Of a DNA stretch of 64,000 nt, positions 41,050-51,421 are shown one piece after another (position 1 is the first letter of the stretch; each line of letters starts with the position of its first letter). The stretch is taken from the NCBI GenBank assembly GCA_021502835.1, contig JAKFGP010000056.1, positions 1 to 64,000 of the forward strand. The letters run 5' to 3'. A program made the translations under genes and the position numbers. Source of the DNA: Streptomyces thinghirensis. GTDB lineage: Bacteria > Actinomycetota > Actinomycetia > Streptomycetales > Streptomycetaceae. The notes beneath the pieces were generated by a model. It searched no databases. It saw nothing but the letters and a program-made list of their open reading frames with translations, and was not told the DNA's origin.

Positions 41050-41860
41050 TCAGGCCGCCGCCGCTGGACCGCCGTCGGCTCGCGTACCAGACGAGGCCCG
41101 GTGGCCCATGCCGCGGCGCCTATCGCGGCAGCGGCGACGAGCGCCGGACGCGGCGGTACGGAGAAACCCCGGACCCGTTGCTTGAGGCGTACCGGACGGT
41201 GGAAATCGAGAATCGGCCACTCGCGCGCGAGTGCCTCGCGGCGCAGGGCACGGTCCGGGTTCACCGCGTGGGGATGTCCGACGGACTCCAGCATCGGCAG
41301 GTCGGTCGCCGAGTCGCTGTAGGCAGTAGCAGCGGGTCAGGTCGTACCCTCGGACTTGGCCAGCTCCTGGATCGCCTCCGCCTCGGTGGGGCCGTACGCG
41401 TAGTACTCCACCTCCCGTGAAGCAGCCGTCGTCGCCCACGATCATGCGGGTCGCCACCACCCGGTCCGCGCCGAGCAGCTCGCCGATCGGCTCGACGACC
41501 TCGGCGCCCGACGTGGAGACGATCACGACGTCGCGGCCGGCGGTGTGGTGCTCCTCGATCAGGGAGGCGGCCTCGTCGTAGATGATCGGGTCGATCAGGT
41601 CGTGCAGGGTCTCGGCGACGAGGTTCCTTGACCAGCTGGACGTTCCAGCCGCGGCACAGCGCGGAGAGGTACTCACGCATCCGCTCCATCTGGTCGTGAT
41701 CGGCTCCGCCCGCCAGGAAGACGAACTGGGCATATGCGGTACGCAAACTGCCCCTGCGGTTGATCAGCCCGCCTTGGTAGAACGACTTGCTGAACGTGAG
41801 CGTGCTCGACTTCGCAATGACCGTCTTGTCCAGGTCAAAGAAGGCGGCTGTGCGGGGCAT
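41050..41860 (-). CDS. HAD-IB family phosphatase (morphological differentiation-associated type), frameshifted
   Basis: It starts at ATG 41860 (MPRTAAFFDLDKTVIAKSST), with the HAD nucleophile in FFDLDKT. SFYQGGLINRRGSLRTAYAQ, GRDVVIVSTSGAEVVEPIGE (motif II Ser) and ATRMIVGDDGCFTG follow. DSxSDLPML-type motif IV is recovered in another frame (MLESVGHPHAVNPDRALRREA), then LAREWPILDFHRPVRLK. A C-terminal membrane segment (ALVAAAAIGAAAWATG) ends near 41050; the exact stop is unclear because of slips and the adjacent repeat. It is divergent from ssd. Confidence 0.83.
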
Positions 41861-42030
41861 GGAGTGCGGCAAGGGTGGTTTTCCACGACCCCGAGCATAG
41901 GCGCAGCCCATTCGGCGTAAGGTGGGGCGCGTGGGTTTGCCTGAGATGGCTCTGGGTACACCATGGAAGTCACGGATCGTTCGCGACCGTGCTAACCCGG
42001 TCCGACTCCTCCCCCCGAGTCGGCCGTGGA

Positions 42031-42064
42031 GACGACCCCCGCTCTCCCCCCCGGCGGGGTCGTC
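42031..42064. terminator. Hairpin GACGACCCCCGC / GCGGGGTCGTC
   Basis: An 11-bp stem (one extra C on the left arm) with an 11-nt C-rich loop stands alone in the intergenic region. It could be an attenuator or a terminator of a short leader. Confidence 0.4.
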
Positions 42065-42261
42065 GCATGTCCGGATGCGTTTTCTCCCTCTCTTCGACCC
42101 CGTTTTCCGGGTCGTGACGGCGCCGATCCGCGACGACATGTCATGTGCATGTCCTGCTACGCAGAGTAGTCGTCGGACTGCTCTGCGGGAGTCGTACACG
42201 GGGTAGAGGGCGTGCGTCCGGACTCACCGGTTTGAGTGACGCGACATTCACAATCGTTGAG

Positions 42262-42270
42262 TTGTCCACA
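42262..42270 (+). promoter_or_regulatory. Perfect DnaA-box 9-mer upstream of ssd
   Basis: TTGTCCACA is exact, and 20 bases on lies the related AGATCCACA. It is located in the A+T-rich part of the ssd upstream region, about 290 bases before the start. Confidence 0.4.
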
Positions 42271-42561
42271 GTTTATGACCAAGATCCACACGATTTTCCG
42301 GATCGCTGCACCGTGATTCCCATGCGTCCGGGCCGCGCCGACTTCCACGGCCGGTTCCGTTTGCCGGATGCGTATGGCCGGGTTCGACCGATGTTCAAGC
42401 CGACGCGCAAGTCGGTGGCAAGTCGGGCGTTCACGTAGGCCGTTCATGTGGGGACCGTTTGCCGGTTCTTCACACGGTTGGGAATCGCGGGGCCGCGAGG
42501 GCTGCGCGAGGTCACAGAAGTCGGGCGCGACCGCGGAGTCGCGGCGAAGGGGGACGCAAGC

Positions 42562-43685
42562 CATGACCGGAACCATCACCCATGACCCGCCGCCCGCCGC
42601 CGGAGGGCGGCAGAGCGGACCACTGATCGTCACCGAGGAACTGAACTCCTCGACGACCTGCTGCGCCTGTGCGCGGCGGCCGGCGCCACGCCGGAGGTAC
42701 ACCACTCGGTGCCCTCGGCGCCCTCTGCCTCCGGACGCGCGGGCGGCTGGGGAAGCCGCGCCGCTCGTCCCGTCGGCGACGACGCCGCGCGACAGTACGC
42801 GGAGCCGTGCGGAGACGAGGAGTGGTCCTCGTCGGCCGTGACCAGGACGATCCGGGGGTCTGGCAGCGAGCCGTCGAGATCGGCGCCGACCACGTCCTGA
42901 TGCTGCCCGACGGCGAGCAGTGGCTGGTCGACCGCATCGCCGACGTCGCCGAGGGCGTCGGCAGGCCCGCACTCACCGTCGGCGTCATCGGCGGCCGAGG
43001 GCGCCGGAGCGTCCACGCTGGCCTGCGCGCTCGCCGTCAGCGCCGCACGAGAGGGGCTGCGCAGCCTCCTGGTGGACGCCGACCCGCTGGGCGGTGGCCT
43101 CGACGTGCTGCTCGGCGGGGAGACGGCCGAGGGGGCTCAGGTGCCTGCGTTCGCGGCCTCGCGGGGGCGGGTCGGCGGCGGCGCCCTGGAGGAGTCGTTG
43201 CCCGAACTGCACTCGCTGCGGGTGCTCAGCTGGGACCGGGGCGACTGCGTCACGGTGCCGCCCCAGGCCGTACGGGCGGTGCTGGCGGCGGCCAGGCGCC
43301 GGGGCGGCACGGTCGTCGTCGACCTGCCGCGCCGGATCGACGACGGCGTCGCCGAGGTACTCGCCCAGCTCGACGTCGGACTTCTCGTCGTCCCGGCCGA
43401 ACTGCGGGCCGTCGCGGCGGCCGGCCAGGTGGCCGCCGCGGTCGGCATGGTCCTGCGCGACCTCCGGGTCGCGGTACGTGGGCCGTACGCCTCCGGACTC
43501 GACGACCGCGAGGTGGCCCGGCTGCTCGGACTGCCCCTGGCCGGCGAGGTGCCCGTCGAGCCCGGCCTCCTGCGCGCCACCGAGGCCAGGCGGCCCCGGG
43601 CGCGCGTTCGCACGCGGGCCGCTCGCGCGCTTCTGCAGGGAGTTCTGGGAGCGGGCGCTGGTGGAGACGGGAGGGGGACGCATGA
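42562..43685 (+). CDS. ssd: Septum-site-determining protein Ssd (CpaE/MinD-like), frameshifted
   Basis: ATG 42562 starts MTGTITHDPPPAAGGRQSGP, LIVTEELN, then LLRLCAAAGATPEV in the next frame. VVLVGRDQDDPGVWQRAVEIGADHV and PDGEQWLVDRIADV precede the MinD-like core: LTVGVIGG with the P-loop (GGxGAST type) broken by a slip at about 43005. LACALAVSAAREGLRSLLVDADPLGGGLDV, GTVVVDLPRRIDD and PVEPGLLRATEARRP follow. The last frame ends GDA at 43685, overlapping the tadA ATG at 43682. Ssd influences septum placement and is the first gene of the Tad locus. Confidence 0.85.
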
Positions 43686-45490
43686 GGGCGCTGATGGGTC
43701 CGGAGAGGGCGACTGGTGGCAGGTGGGCCGACGCGGTGAGTGGTGAGGGAGGCGGGTTGTCGGGGTGGGTGCGGGGTGTCTGGCGGGATTCCGGGCGCGG
43801 GGACGACGGGGGCCGAGGGTCGCGGGGGCCGCGGGGACGACGGGGGGCCGAGGGGTTCATGGGGCGGCGGGAGTGGCCCTCGGGGGTCCGCGGGGATGAC
43901 CCGCCGGGGAGCTGCTGGGCCGGCCTCTCGGGCGTCGACGGGGGGCGGGTCCCGGTGGGGTTACGACGGCCGGTCGCCGGGCGGTCGCCGGGCGGGGTCT
44001 CCGGGATGCCCGAGGGGCGGTTCTCGGGAGAGAGCCTGGAGCGCGGGCTGGACTTCCGGTGCGCCTGCGGAGGGGGCCAGGGCGCCTGGACTTCCGGGGC
44101 GCCTGCGGGAGGGGGCTTGGAGGGTGGCCGGACTTCCGGGGCGCCCACGGGGGCCGACTGCGCGGACGGCCCCGGAATGGGCTTACCGGGCGTCCCCTGG
44201 AGCGGCTTCCCGCCTGGGCCGCGGGGTCGGCCGTTGGGCGGCTGTCGGGGGCGGCTTCCCGGCGTACGTCGACGGCGACTTCCGGAAGGGGGCCGGGGCC
44301 CGGCCGCCGGGATGCTCGACGGTGTCCGGCGGTGGCTTGCCGAGGAGCGGGGCCGAACCGACGCCCGCGCGGGTGGCGCAGGCCCTGCGGGGAGCAGGGG
44401 CGGGTGCTCGGGGACGCCGAGATCCTCGGTGCCGCCGGTCAGCTGAGGTCGGAACTGGTCGGCAGCGGGCCACTGGAACCGCTGCTCGCCGACCCCTCGG
44501 TGACCGACGTACTGGTGTCCGCCCCGGACCGGGTCTGGGTGGACCGGGGCGGCGGCCTCGAACGACGACGGTCTCCTTCCCGGACGCCGGTGCGGTACGG
44601 CGGCTCGCGCAGCGCTCGCCACCGTCGCCGGGCGCCGGCTGGACGACGCCCGGCCGTGGGTGGACGCCCGGCTGCCCGACGGCACCCGGCTGCACGCGGT
44701 GCTGGCCTCCGGTCGCCGTCGGCTGCACGTGTCTGTCGCTGCGGGTGGTACGGCCGCGCGCGTTCACCCTCGACGAACTCGCGGCGGCCGGCACCGTGCC
44801 GCCCGGCGGTGACCGGGTACTGCGCGCACTGCTGGGAGCACGGCTGTCCTTTCTCGTCAGCGGTGGCACCGGCAGCGGCAAGACGACGCTGCTGAGCGCG
44901 CTACTTGGGCTCTCGTCGGACCGGACGAGGCGCATCGTGCTCGCCGAGGACTCGGCGGAGCTGCGGCCGGATCATCCGCACGTCGTCCGCCTGGAGACCA
45001 GACCCGCTAATCAGGAAGCCGCGGGCCTGGTGACCCCTGGAGGACCCTGGTGCGGCAGGCGCTGCGCATGCGACCGGACCGGCTGGTCGTCGGCGAGGTG
45101 CGCGGGCCCGAAGTGGTCCATCTGCTCGCGGCGTTGAACACCGGCCACGAGGGCGGCTGCGGAACGGTGCACGCCAACGCCGCCGCCGACGTACCGGCCC
45201 GGCTGGAGGCGCTCGGCACGGCCGCGGGCCTCGACCGGGCGGCCCTGCACAGCCAGCTCGCGGCGGCGCACCGGTGGTCCTGCACCTGGTACGGGACGGG
45301 GCCGGACGACGCCGGATCGCCGAGGTGCACGTACTGGAGCGCGACCCGTCGGGGCTGGTGCGGACGGTTCCGGCGCTGCGGTGGGGAGCGGAGGCCTTCG
45401 TGGCCGAGCGCGGGTGGGAGCTGGCTGCGGGAGCTGCTCCGCGGTGACCGGCTCGACATGCGAGCCGTCGGACGGGAGGCGTACAGGTGA
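43682..45490 (+). CDS. tadA: TadA/CpaF-family pilus-assembly ATPase with Gly-rich N-terminal extension, frameshifted
   Basis: ATG 43682 starts [20 protein letters not shown], then about 200 residues rich in Gly, Pro, Arg and Ser. The ATPase begins near 44310 ([12 protein letters not shown]): [81 protein letters not shown] (Walker A), [51 protein letters not shown] (Walker B/His box) and [18 protein letters not shown]. Stop 45488-45490. It powers Flp-type pilus or secretion assembly. At least six slips occur. The long extension is unusual for the family. Confidence 0.87.
44040..44165 (+). repeat. Degenerate tandem repeat of about 39 bp inside the tadA extension
   Basis: Three copies contain GGACTTCCGG followed by GCGCCTGCGG and AGGGGGC (starts near 44048, 44087 and 44127). 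They encode [13 protein letters not shown] repeats. Confidence 0.6.
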
Positions 45491-46361
45491 CGGGGACGGT
45501 TGAGCTGTCGACGGGCGTGGCCCTCGGTGCCTGGGGGCGGCGGCGTGAGCCGGCCGGGGGCGGGTGGCACTCCGGGGTACGGCGTGCACGGCTGGTGTCG
45601 CGGACGGCGTGGCGGTCGGCACCGGGCCGCCGCACTGCGCCGGATGACGGACGGGCTGCGGCGTGGTCCGTGGCCGGCTGCGGCCCGAGTGGTGGTCGTT
45701 CGCGGCCGGGCTGCTGCTGGCGGTGCTGGGCAGTTCGGTGCTGCCGGTCGTCGTTGGAGCGGCCGGGGTGCCGGTGCTGCGACGGGCACGGCTGGCCGGC
45801 CGGGCACGGCGAGCCCGGGAGCACCGGCAGGACGGGGTGATCGCGCTGTGCGGGGCGCTCGCCGGGGAGGTGCGCGCGGGGCGGCAGCCGGGCGAGGCGC
45901 TGCTGTGTGCCGCCCACGACTCCGGAGGGCTCGGTGAACCGCAGGCGGCGGTACTGGCGGCGGCTCGCTTCGGTGGGGACGTACCGGGGGCGCTCGTGGC
46001 GGCGGCGCGGCAGCCGGGGCGCCGAGGGGCTGCGGGGGCTCGCGGCGTGCTGGCGGGTCGCCGTGGACCAGGGTGCCGGGCTGGCGGCCGGGCTCGATCG
46101 ACTGGAGGGCGCACTACGCGCCGAACGGGACCAGCGCGCCGACCTGCGAGCCCAGTTGGCGGGCGCTCGCGCCACGGCGGTGATGCTCGCCGGCCTGCCG
46201 GTCCTGGGTCTCCTGCTCGGCTTCGCCCTCGGTGCCGACCCGCTGCACGTGCTGCTGCACACCGGCCCGGACTGGGTTGTCTGCTGGTCGGCGGGGTTCT
46301 GGAGGGCCTGGGCGTGTGGTGGGTGACGCGGATCGTGCGGTCGGCGGAGGCGGTGTCGTAA
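45487..46361 (+). CDS. tadB: TadB-like type II secretion F-family membrane protein, frameshifted
   Basis: The GTG at 45487 overlaps the tadA stop by 4 bases. After a scrambled N-terminus, [27 protein letters not shown] gives helices. [79 protein letters not shown], and [30 protein letters not shown] are the T2SSF/TadB domain. It ends [10 protein letters not shown] with TAA at 46359-46361. It is an inner-membrane platform protein of the Tad machine. Confidence 0.8.
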
Positions 46362-46370
46362 ACGGGGACG

Positions 46371-46379
46371 TTGTCCACA
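46371..46379 (+). promoter_or_regulatory. Perfect DnaA-box 9-mer at the tadB/tadC junction
   Basis: TTGTCCACA is exact and lies 10 bases past the tadB stop, in or just before the tadC coding region. The function is inferred only. Confidence 0.3.
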
Positions 46380-46390
46380 GGCTGGGGGCA

Positions 46391-47158
46391 GTGGTGGGGA
46401 CGGTGCTGGTCGCCGGATGGCTGGTGCGCGCGGTCGGGGCCGCGCGGCGGGAGCGGACGGTACGCAGGCGGCTCACCGCGCTGCTGACCCCGCAACCGGC
46501 CCGCACCGCCCCACGACGGGCCGAGGTGCTGGGCGCCGTGCGCCGGATGGCTGCCGCTGGTGGGAACGGTGGGTGCCGGCTGGGCCCTGGTCGGTGGCGG
46601 TGCCGGGGTCGTGGTGGGCCTGCTGGGCGCGGCAGCGCTCGGCGTTGGCGCTCCCGACAGGCGGCCTCCGGCACGGCCGCGGCGGAGACCGTTGCCGCGG
46701 AAGCCGCCCGCCAGATGCCGTTGGCGGCCGATCTGCTGGCCGCGTGCATCGCGGCGGGTGCCGGACCGGTGGCCGCGCCCAGGCGGTGGGCGACGCCCTC
46801 GGCGGACCCGTCGGAGACGCGTTGGGAGCGCGGCGCCGCCGAGGTCCGGCTGGGCGGCGAACCGGGCGGTTCCTGGCGGGGCTTGGCAGTGATCCCGGGC
46901 GCCGGTCCGCTGGCGCGGCTGCTGGAACGGGCCGACGTGTCCGGCCTGCCGCGGCCGGCCCGGTCGGCCAGGCTCGCCGCCCAGGCCCGTGCCGACTGGG
47001 GGCCGCGCCACGGCCGCCCGGGCCCGCCGGGCGGCCGTCATGGTCACCGCGCCGGTGGGGGCTGTGCTTCCTGCCCGCGTTCATCGCGGTGGGCGCGTAC
47101 TGCCGGTGGTGATCGGGCTCGCGGGCGAGGCGCTGGAGACGGAGGAGGCGGCGGCTGA
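46391..47158 (+). CDS. tadC: TadC-like type II secretion F-family membrane protein, frameshifted
   Basis: The start is uncertain (GTG 46391 or slightly upstream): VVGTVLVAGWLVRAVGAARRERTVRRRLTALL, then LVGGGAGVVVGLLGAAALGVG. AAEAARQMPLAADLLAACIAAGAGPV is the conserved platform-protein segment. VIPGAGPLARLLERADVSG and AARARRAAVMVTAPVG follow, then VLPVVIGLAGEALE. The stop is at 47158 in one frame and 47198 in another. It is the second membrane platform subunit, paired with TadB. About five slips occur. Confidence 0.75.
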   Translation: MVGTVLVAGWLVRAVGAARRERTVRRRLTALLTPQPARTAPRRAEVLGAVRRMAAAGGNGGCRLGPGRWRCRGRGGPAGRGSARRWRSRQAASGTAAAETVAAEAARQMPLAADLLAACIAAGAGPVAAPRRWATPSADPSETRWERGAAEVRLGGEPGGSWRGLAVIPGAGPLARLLERADVSGLPRPARSARLAAQARADWGPRHGRPGPPGGRHGHRAGGGCASCPRSSRWARTAGGDRARGRGAGDGGGGG

Positions 47159-47252
47159 TGGAACGGAGAGGGGCGGGCGGGCGCCGGGCCGCAGGTGATG
47201 ACCGACGACGGACGAGCAAGTGACAACGGGAACGGACCTTACGGGGGTTGCG

Positions 47253-47466
47253 ATGTATCAGGCGGTACGGGCACGGCTGAGTGCCCTGGTGCGCGGAGCA
47301 GTACGGATGGCGCGACGGGACGCGGGGATGGTCACCTCGGAGTACGCGATGGGGATCGTCGCGGCGGTGGCGTTCGCCGTGGTCCTCTACAAGGTGGTGA
47401 CGAGCGGCGCGGTCAGCGCGGGAGCTGCAGGGCATCGTGAAGCAGGCACTCGATGCGCGGATGTGA
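47253..47466 (+). CDS. DUF4244 Flp-type pilin-like protein
   Basis: ATG 47253 (GTG 47220 in frame upstream): [52 protein letters not shown]. After one slip near 47430 it reads [18 protein letters not shown] and stops at 47464-47466. The Gly-Met-Val-Thr-x-Glu-Tyr segment before a single hydrophobic helix is the type IV/Flp prepilin pattern with the conserved Glu5. It is probably the major pilin of this Tad locus. Confidence 0.8.
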
Positions 47467-47855
47467 GCGGGCAGCGAGGGCGGGAGCCCGCAGAGGCTTC
47501 GTCTGGTGCTCCGACAAGGGGTTCGTGACGGCGGAGACGGCCGTGGTGCTGCCGGTGCTGGTGGTGTTCGCGATGGCGCTGGTCTACGGGCTGCTCGTGG
47601 TGGCCGCTCAGATCCAGTGCGTGGACGCGGCCCGGACGGGCGCCCGCGCGGCGGCCCGTCAGGATCCGGCCGACGCGGTCGCCGAGGTCACGAGGGAGGC
47701 GGCACCGCGCGGGGGCGCGGGTCACGGTCAGCCGGGAGGCGGGCCAGGTCCGCGTGACCGTGGTGGCCGAACCACCGGCGTTGCACGGCCTGCCCTTCGA
47801 GGTCCGGGAGGAGGCCGTGGCTTCGGTGGAGCGGACGGTGGGGGCGGGGCCATGA
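47453..47855 (+). CDS. tadE: TadE-family pseudopilin
   Basis: ATG 47453 starts [20 protein letters not shown]. The prepilin segment [52 protein letters not shown] is textbook TadE (Glu5 in TAE, long helix). A slip near 47712 gives [37 protein letters not shown]. The stop at 47853-47855 overlaps the next ATG. It overlaps the DUF4244 gene end by about 14 bases. Confidence 0.83.
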
Positions 47856-48502
47856 GGGGCGATGTCCTGCTCGGGTCGGGAGTCGGCCGGTGTGCGGGGG
47901 CTGGCTCGGGCCCGCGCACCGGCTCCGGCTCTGGAACAGGCACCGGCTTCGGCTCCCGGAAGCGGCACCGGCTTCGGCTCGGGCACCGGCTCCGGAACCT
48001 GCGTCGGTTCGGGTTCGGGCTCTGCCTCCGGCTCCGGTTCCGGCACTGTCTTCGGCTCGGGCGCCGGCTCTGCCTCGGGCGCCGGTTCCGGCACTGGGTC
48101 CGGCTCGGACACTGACTCCGGCTCCGGATGCGGTTCCGGCTTCGGAAGCGGCTCCGACAGAGGGTCCGCAACGGTCTGGAGCGTAGGCGCCGTCGCCGTT
48201 CTGTGCCTGGTGTTCGGCATCGTGCTGGCCCTGGGGCAGGCCGTCGTGGCCCGGCATCGCGCGGCCGGCGGCGCCGATCTGGCGGCGCTCGCGGCGGCGG
48301 ACCACTGGGCACGGGGCGGCACGGCCGCTGTGCCAGGGCGGACCGGGTCGCGCGGGCCCAGGGGGCGCGGTTGGTGCGGTGCGTCCTCACCGGCCAGGTC
48401 TCGGACGTGACGGCGGCATCGGGCCGAGGGCCGTTCGCGGCGGAGGTCCGGGCGAGAGCGGGCCGGCGACGGACGTACCGGGGGCGGGCGCCCCGGGGAT
48501 GA
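47852..48502 (+). CDS. TadE-like (Rv3654c-type) protein with large Gly-Ser N-terminal expansion, frameshifted
   Basis: ATG 47852 overlaps the tadE stop. The C-terminal half is the helicase-neighbourhood TadE-like family: [53 protein letters not shown], then [40 protein letters not shown] after a slip near 48330. It ends at 48502. Family members normally begin only about 10-15 residues before the GSATVW prepilin segment. Here roughly 80-90 residues of Gly-Ser/Thr/Ala repeat come first. That would place a long flexible stretch on the cytoplasmic side before peptidase cleavage. Confidence 0.75.
47896..48168 (+). repeat. Gly-Ser-encoding low-complexity repeat (GGCTCCGGC-type)
   Basis: About 270 bases consist mostly of GGC/GGT alternating with TCC/TCG/ACC/GCC, made of overlapping GGCTCCGG and GGCACCGG units. 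It encodes (Gly-Ser/Thr/Ala)n in the frame that enters the TadE-like domain. Nearly the same base composition continues in all three frames, so reading frame is hard to police here. Confidence 0.8.
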
Positions 48503-48851
48503 GTGTTCCGCTGGGTGGGGTCCCGGGGGCGGGTGTCCCGTCGGCTCGGGCCCCGGGCGACCGGTGACCCGTTGGCCGGCCTCCCGGCGACCGGCGTCCC
48601 GCCGAGAGGGCTCACGGCAGACGTTCCGCCTACCCGGCCTCCGTACCGGCCGCGTCCGTACCGGCGGCGGGACCCGCCTCCGGATCCACCTGCGGACCCT
48701 CCCTGGACCTGGACCTGGACCTGGACCCGGTCCCGTCCCCGGACCTCGTCCCGTCCCGGCATCCGGACCCGGACCCCTATCCGGACCCGGACCCCCATCC
48801 GGACCCGGACCCGCATCCGGACCCGGACCCGGACCCGCCCCCCATCCGCCC
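48503..48851. repeat. Intergenic region with CCGGAC hexanucleotide repeat (48703-48837)
   Basis: Between the convergent TadE-like and helicase genes lies 349 bases of very G+C-rich DNA. Positions 48703-48837 hold about 16 copies of CCGGAC or GGACCT-type units. If the helicase frame is followed without a shift, this would encode an Arg-Val repeat tail, or Gly-Pro-Gly-Pro-Asp repeats in another frame. I judge it non-coding because a one-base shift gives a helicase stop at 48852. Confidence 0.65.
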
Positions 48852-51338
48852 TCACCCCCGCGCCTCCGTCCGCCTCCTCCTCCGCAGCTCCCCGCAACAG
48901 CACCGTGAGGAGCCGTACGGCCCCCCGCTTGTGCAGTGGCTCGTTGCCGTTCCCGCACTTGGGGGACTGGATGCAGGACGGGCAGCCGGCGTCGCACTCG
49001 CAGGAGGCGATGGCCTCCCGGGTGGCGGTGAGCCACTCGCGGGCCGTGTGAAGGCGCGCTCGGCGAAGCCCGCGCCGCCGGGGTGGCCGTCGTAGACGAA
49101 GACCGTCGGGAGGAGCGTGTCGGGGTGCAGGGGGACCGACACGCCGCCGATGTCCCAGCGGTCGCAGGTCGCGAAGAGGGGCAGCATGCCGATCGAGGCG
49201 TGCTCGGCGGCGTGCAGGGGCCCCCGCCGAGGATCTCCGGGTTGATCCGGGCCGCGTCCAGCTGGTCCTCGGTGACCGTCCACCACACCGCGCGGGTGCG
49301 CAGCGTCCGAGGAGGGAGGTCGAGCTTCGTCTCACCCAGGACCTCGCCGGTGATGAGGCGTCGGCGCAGGAAGGAGACCACTCGGTTGGTGACCTCGACG
49401 GAGCCGTAGCACAGGCGCCCGTCGCCCCAGGGGGACCTCGATGTCGGTCTCCAGGACCGAGATCGCCGTCGTGTCGCGGGCGACCGTCGAGTAGGCGGGT
49501 GTGGCCTCCTCGACCAGCGCGACGGAGTCCTCCAGGTCGAGGGAGCGGACGAGATACGTGCGGCCCCTGGTGGAGGTGTACGGCGCCCTCGTGGACCGTC
49601 GTGTGGGCGGCGCCGGCGTCCACCGTGCCCAGCAGCCGGCCCGTCCCGGCCTCGACGACCTGGACCGGCCGTCCGCCCTCTCCGCGGATGTCGGTCAGGT
49701 CGGCGGCCCTCTCCCGGCGCGTCCAGTGCCAGGCCCGCGTCCGGCGGCGCAGCAGTCGGGCCGCCTCCAGCTGGGGAAGCAACTCCTCGCAGGCGGGGCC
49801 GAACACAGCGTCAGGTCGTCGTCGGTCAGGGGCAGCTCGGCCGCCGCCGCGCACAGGTGGGGGGCGAGGACGTACGGGTTGTCGGGGTCGAGGACCGTGG
49901 ACTCCACGGGCTGGTCGAACAGGGCCTCGGGGTGGTGGACGAGGAAGGTGTCCAGTGGATCGTCGCGGGCCACCAGCACCGCGAGGGCTCCCCGCCCGGA
50001 CCGCCCCGCTCGGCCCGCCTGCTGCCACAGCGACGCCCGGGTGCCCGGGTAGCCGGCGATCACCACGGCGTCCAGGCCGGAGATGTCGAGGCCGAGTTCG
50101 AGGGCGTTCGTCGCCGCGAGGCCGAGGAGTTCACCGGAGTGCAGGGCACGTTCCAGGGCGCGGCGCTCCTCGGGGAGGTAGCCGCCGCGGTACGCCGCCA
50201 CGCGCCGGGGCAGCGAGCGGTCGACCTCGGCCAGACGTTCCTTGGCGATCACCGAGATCAGCTCGGCGCCACGCCGGGAGCGTACGAAGGTGATCGAGCG
50301 CATCCCCTGCACGGTGAGGTCGGTGAGCAGGTCCGCGGCCTCGGCGGTGGCCGTGCGGCGGACCGGCGCGCCCTTCTCGCCCTCCAGCTCGGTCAGTGGC
50401 GGCTCCCAGAGGGCGAACACCAGTTCACCGCGCGGTGAGGCGTCGTCGGCGACCTCGACCACCGGCAGCCCGGTGAGCCGGCGGGCCGCCACCGAGGGCT
50501 CCGCGGCGGTGGCCGACGCGAGCAGGGAAGACGGGCGACGCGCCGTAGCGCGCAGCACAGTCGGCGCAATCTGCGCAGCACCTGGGCGACATGGGAGCCG
50601 AAGACGCCGCCCGGTAGGTGTGGCACTCGTCGATGACGACGTACTTCAGCGACTTCAGGAAGGAGGACCAGCGGGGGTGGGACGGCAGGATGCCCCGGTG
50701 CAGCATGTCCGGATTGGTCAGCACGTAGTTGCCGTACTGGCGGATCCACTCGCGTTCCTCGAACGGCGTGTCGCCGTCGTAGACCGCGGTCCGCACGGAT
50801 GTGCCCAGAGGCTGTGAAAGTTCCTTCACGGACCGGCACTGATCTGCGGCCAGTGCCTTGGTCGGAGCCAGGTAGAGGGCGGTGGCGCCACGCCCGTTGG
50901 GGGCCTCGGATCCGTCCAGGAGCGTCGACAGCACCGGCACCAGATACGCCAGGGGACTTGCCGGACGCGGTGCCCGTGGCGACGACCACCGAGTCGCCGT
51001 CCAGGGCGTGCTCGGCCACGCGTGCCTGGTGGGCCCAGGGGTGTTCGATGCCCGCGGCCCGCACCGCCGCGAGGACCTCCGGACGAATCCGGTCCGGCCA
51101 GACGGCATGACGGCCCGCACGCGGGGGGCAAGTGCTCCGTATGAGTGATGCGCGTAGCCCGGCTCGGTCCCGTGGCGAGCCGGTCCAGGAGCATGCCCGG
51201 TTCCGGCCTGGAGCCAGGCTCCGCCGGGGGTCGATCGGATCGGTGATTCTTGGCCATCGGCACCGAGTCTGTCACCGGCGTGACGGACAATGGGACCAAG
51301 GCGTCGTGCACGCCTGCCGGTAAGTGATTGAATGCCAT
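48852..51338 (-). CDS. DEAD/DEAH-box helicase (Hrq1/YprA-like with DUF1998-type zinc domain), TTA codon at start
   Basis: It starts at ATG 51338 ([20 protein letters not shown]), with codon 6 TTA (51321-51323), so it is bldA-dependent. Then come [40 protein letters not shown] (motif I), [40 protein letters not shown] (DECH), [21 protein letters not shown] and [44 protein letters not shown]. The C-terminal [28 protein letters not shown] supplies four Cys for a metal site. It unwinds DNA, probably in repair. Many slips occur. It is divergent from bldG. Confidence 0.87.
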
Positions 51339-51421
51339 CGCGGCTGGCGAACCGTCCTGGGGGCTTCAAGCCGAGGTGTCCCGAAGGGCGACCCGCTCGA
51401 TAGCAAGGTGCTGGAGGATCC

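Larger units (their letters stand above)
41861..42561. other. 701-base divergent intergenic region upstream of ssd
   Basis: No convincing gene lies between the HAD phosphatase and ssd starts. The region holds a hairpin (42031-42064), a perfect DnaA box (42262-42270) inside an A+T-rich patch (42245-42320), and presumably both promoters. Confidence 0.5.

Noticed and set aside
42985..44685. A long minus-strand open frame (about 566 codons) opposite ssd and tadA
   Set aside because: Pro/Arg-rich with no domain. The plus strand carries the Ssd and TadA motifs.
45011..47047. A 678-codon minus-strand open frame opposite tadB/tadC
   Set aside because: No recognisable family; it is a G+C-driven antisense frame over clear T2SSF proteins.
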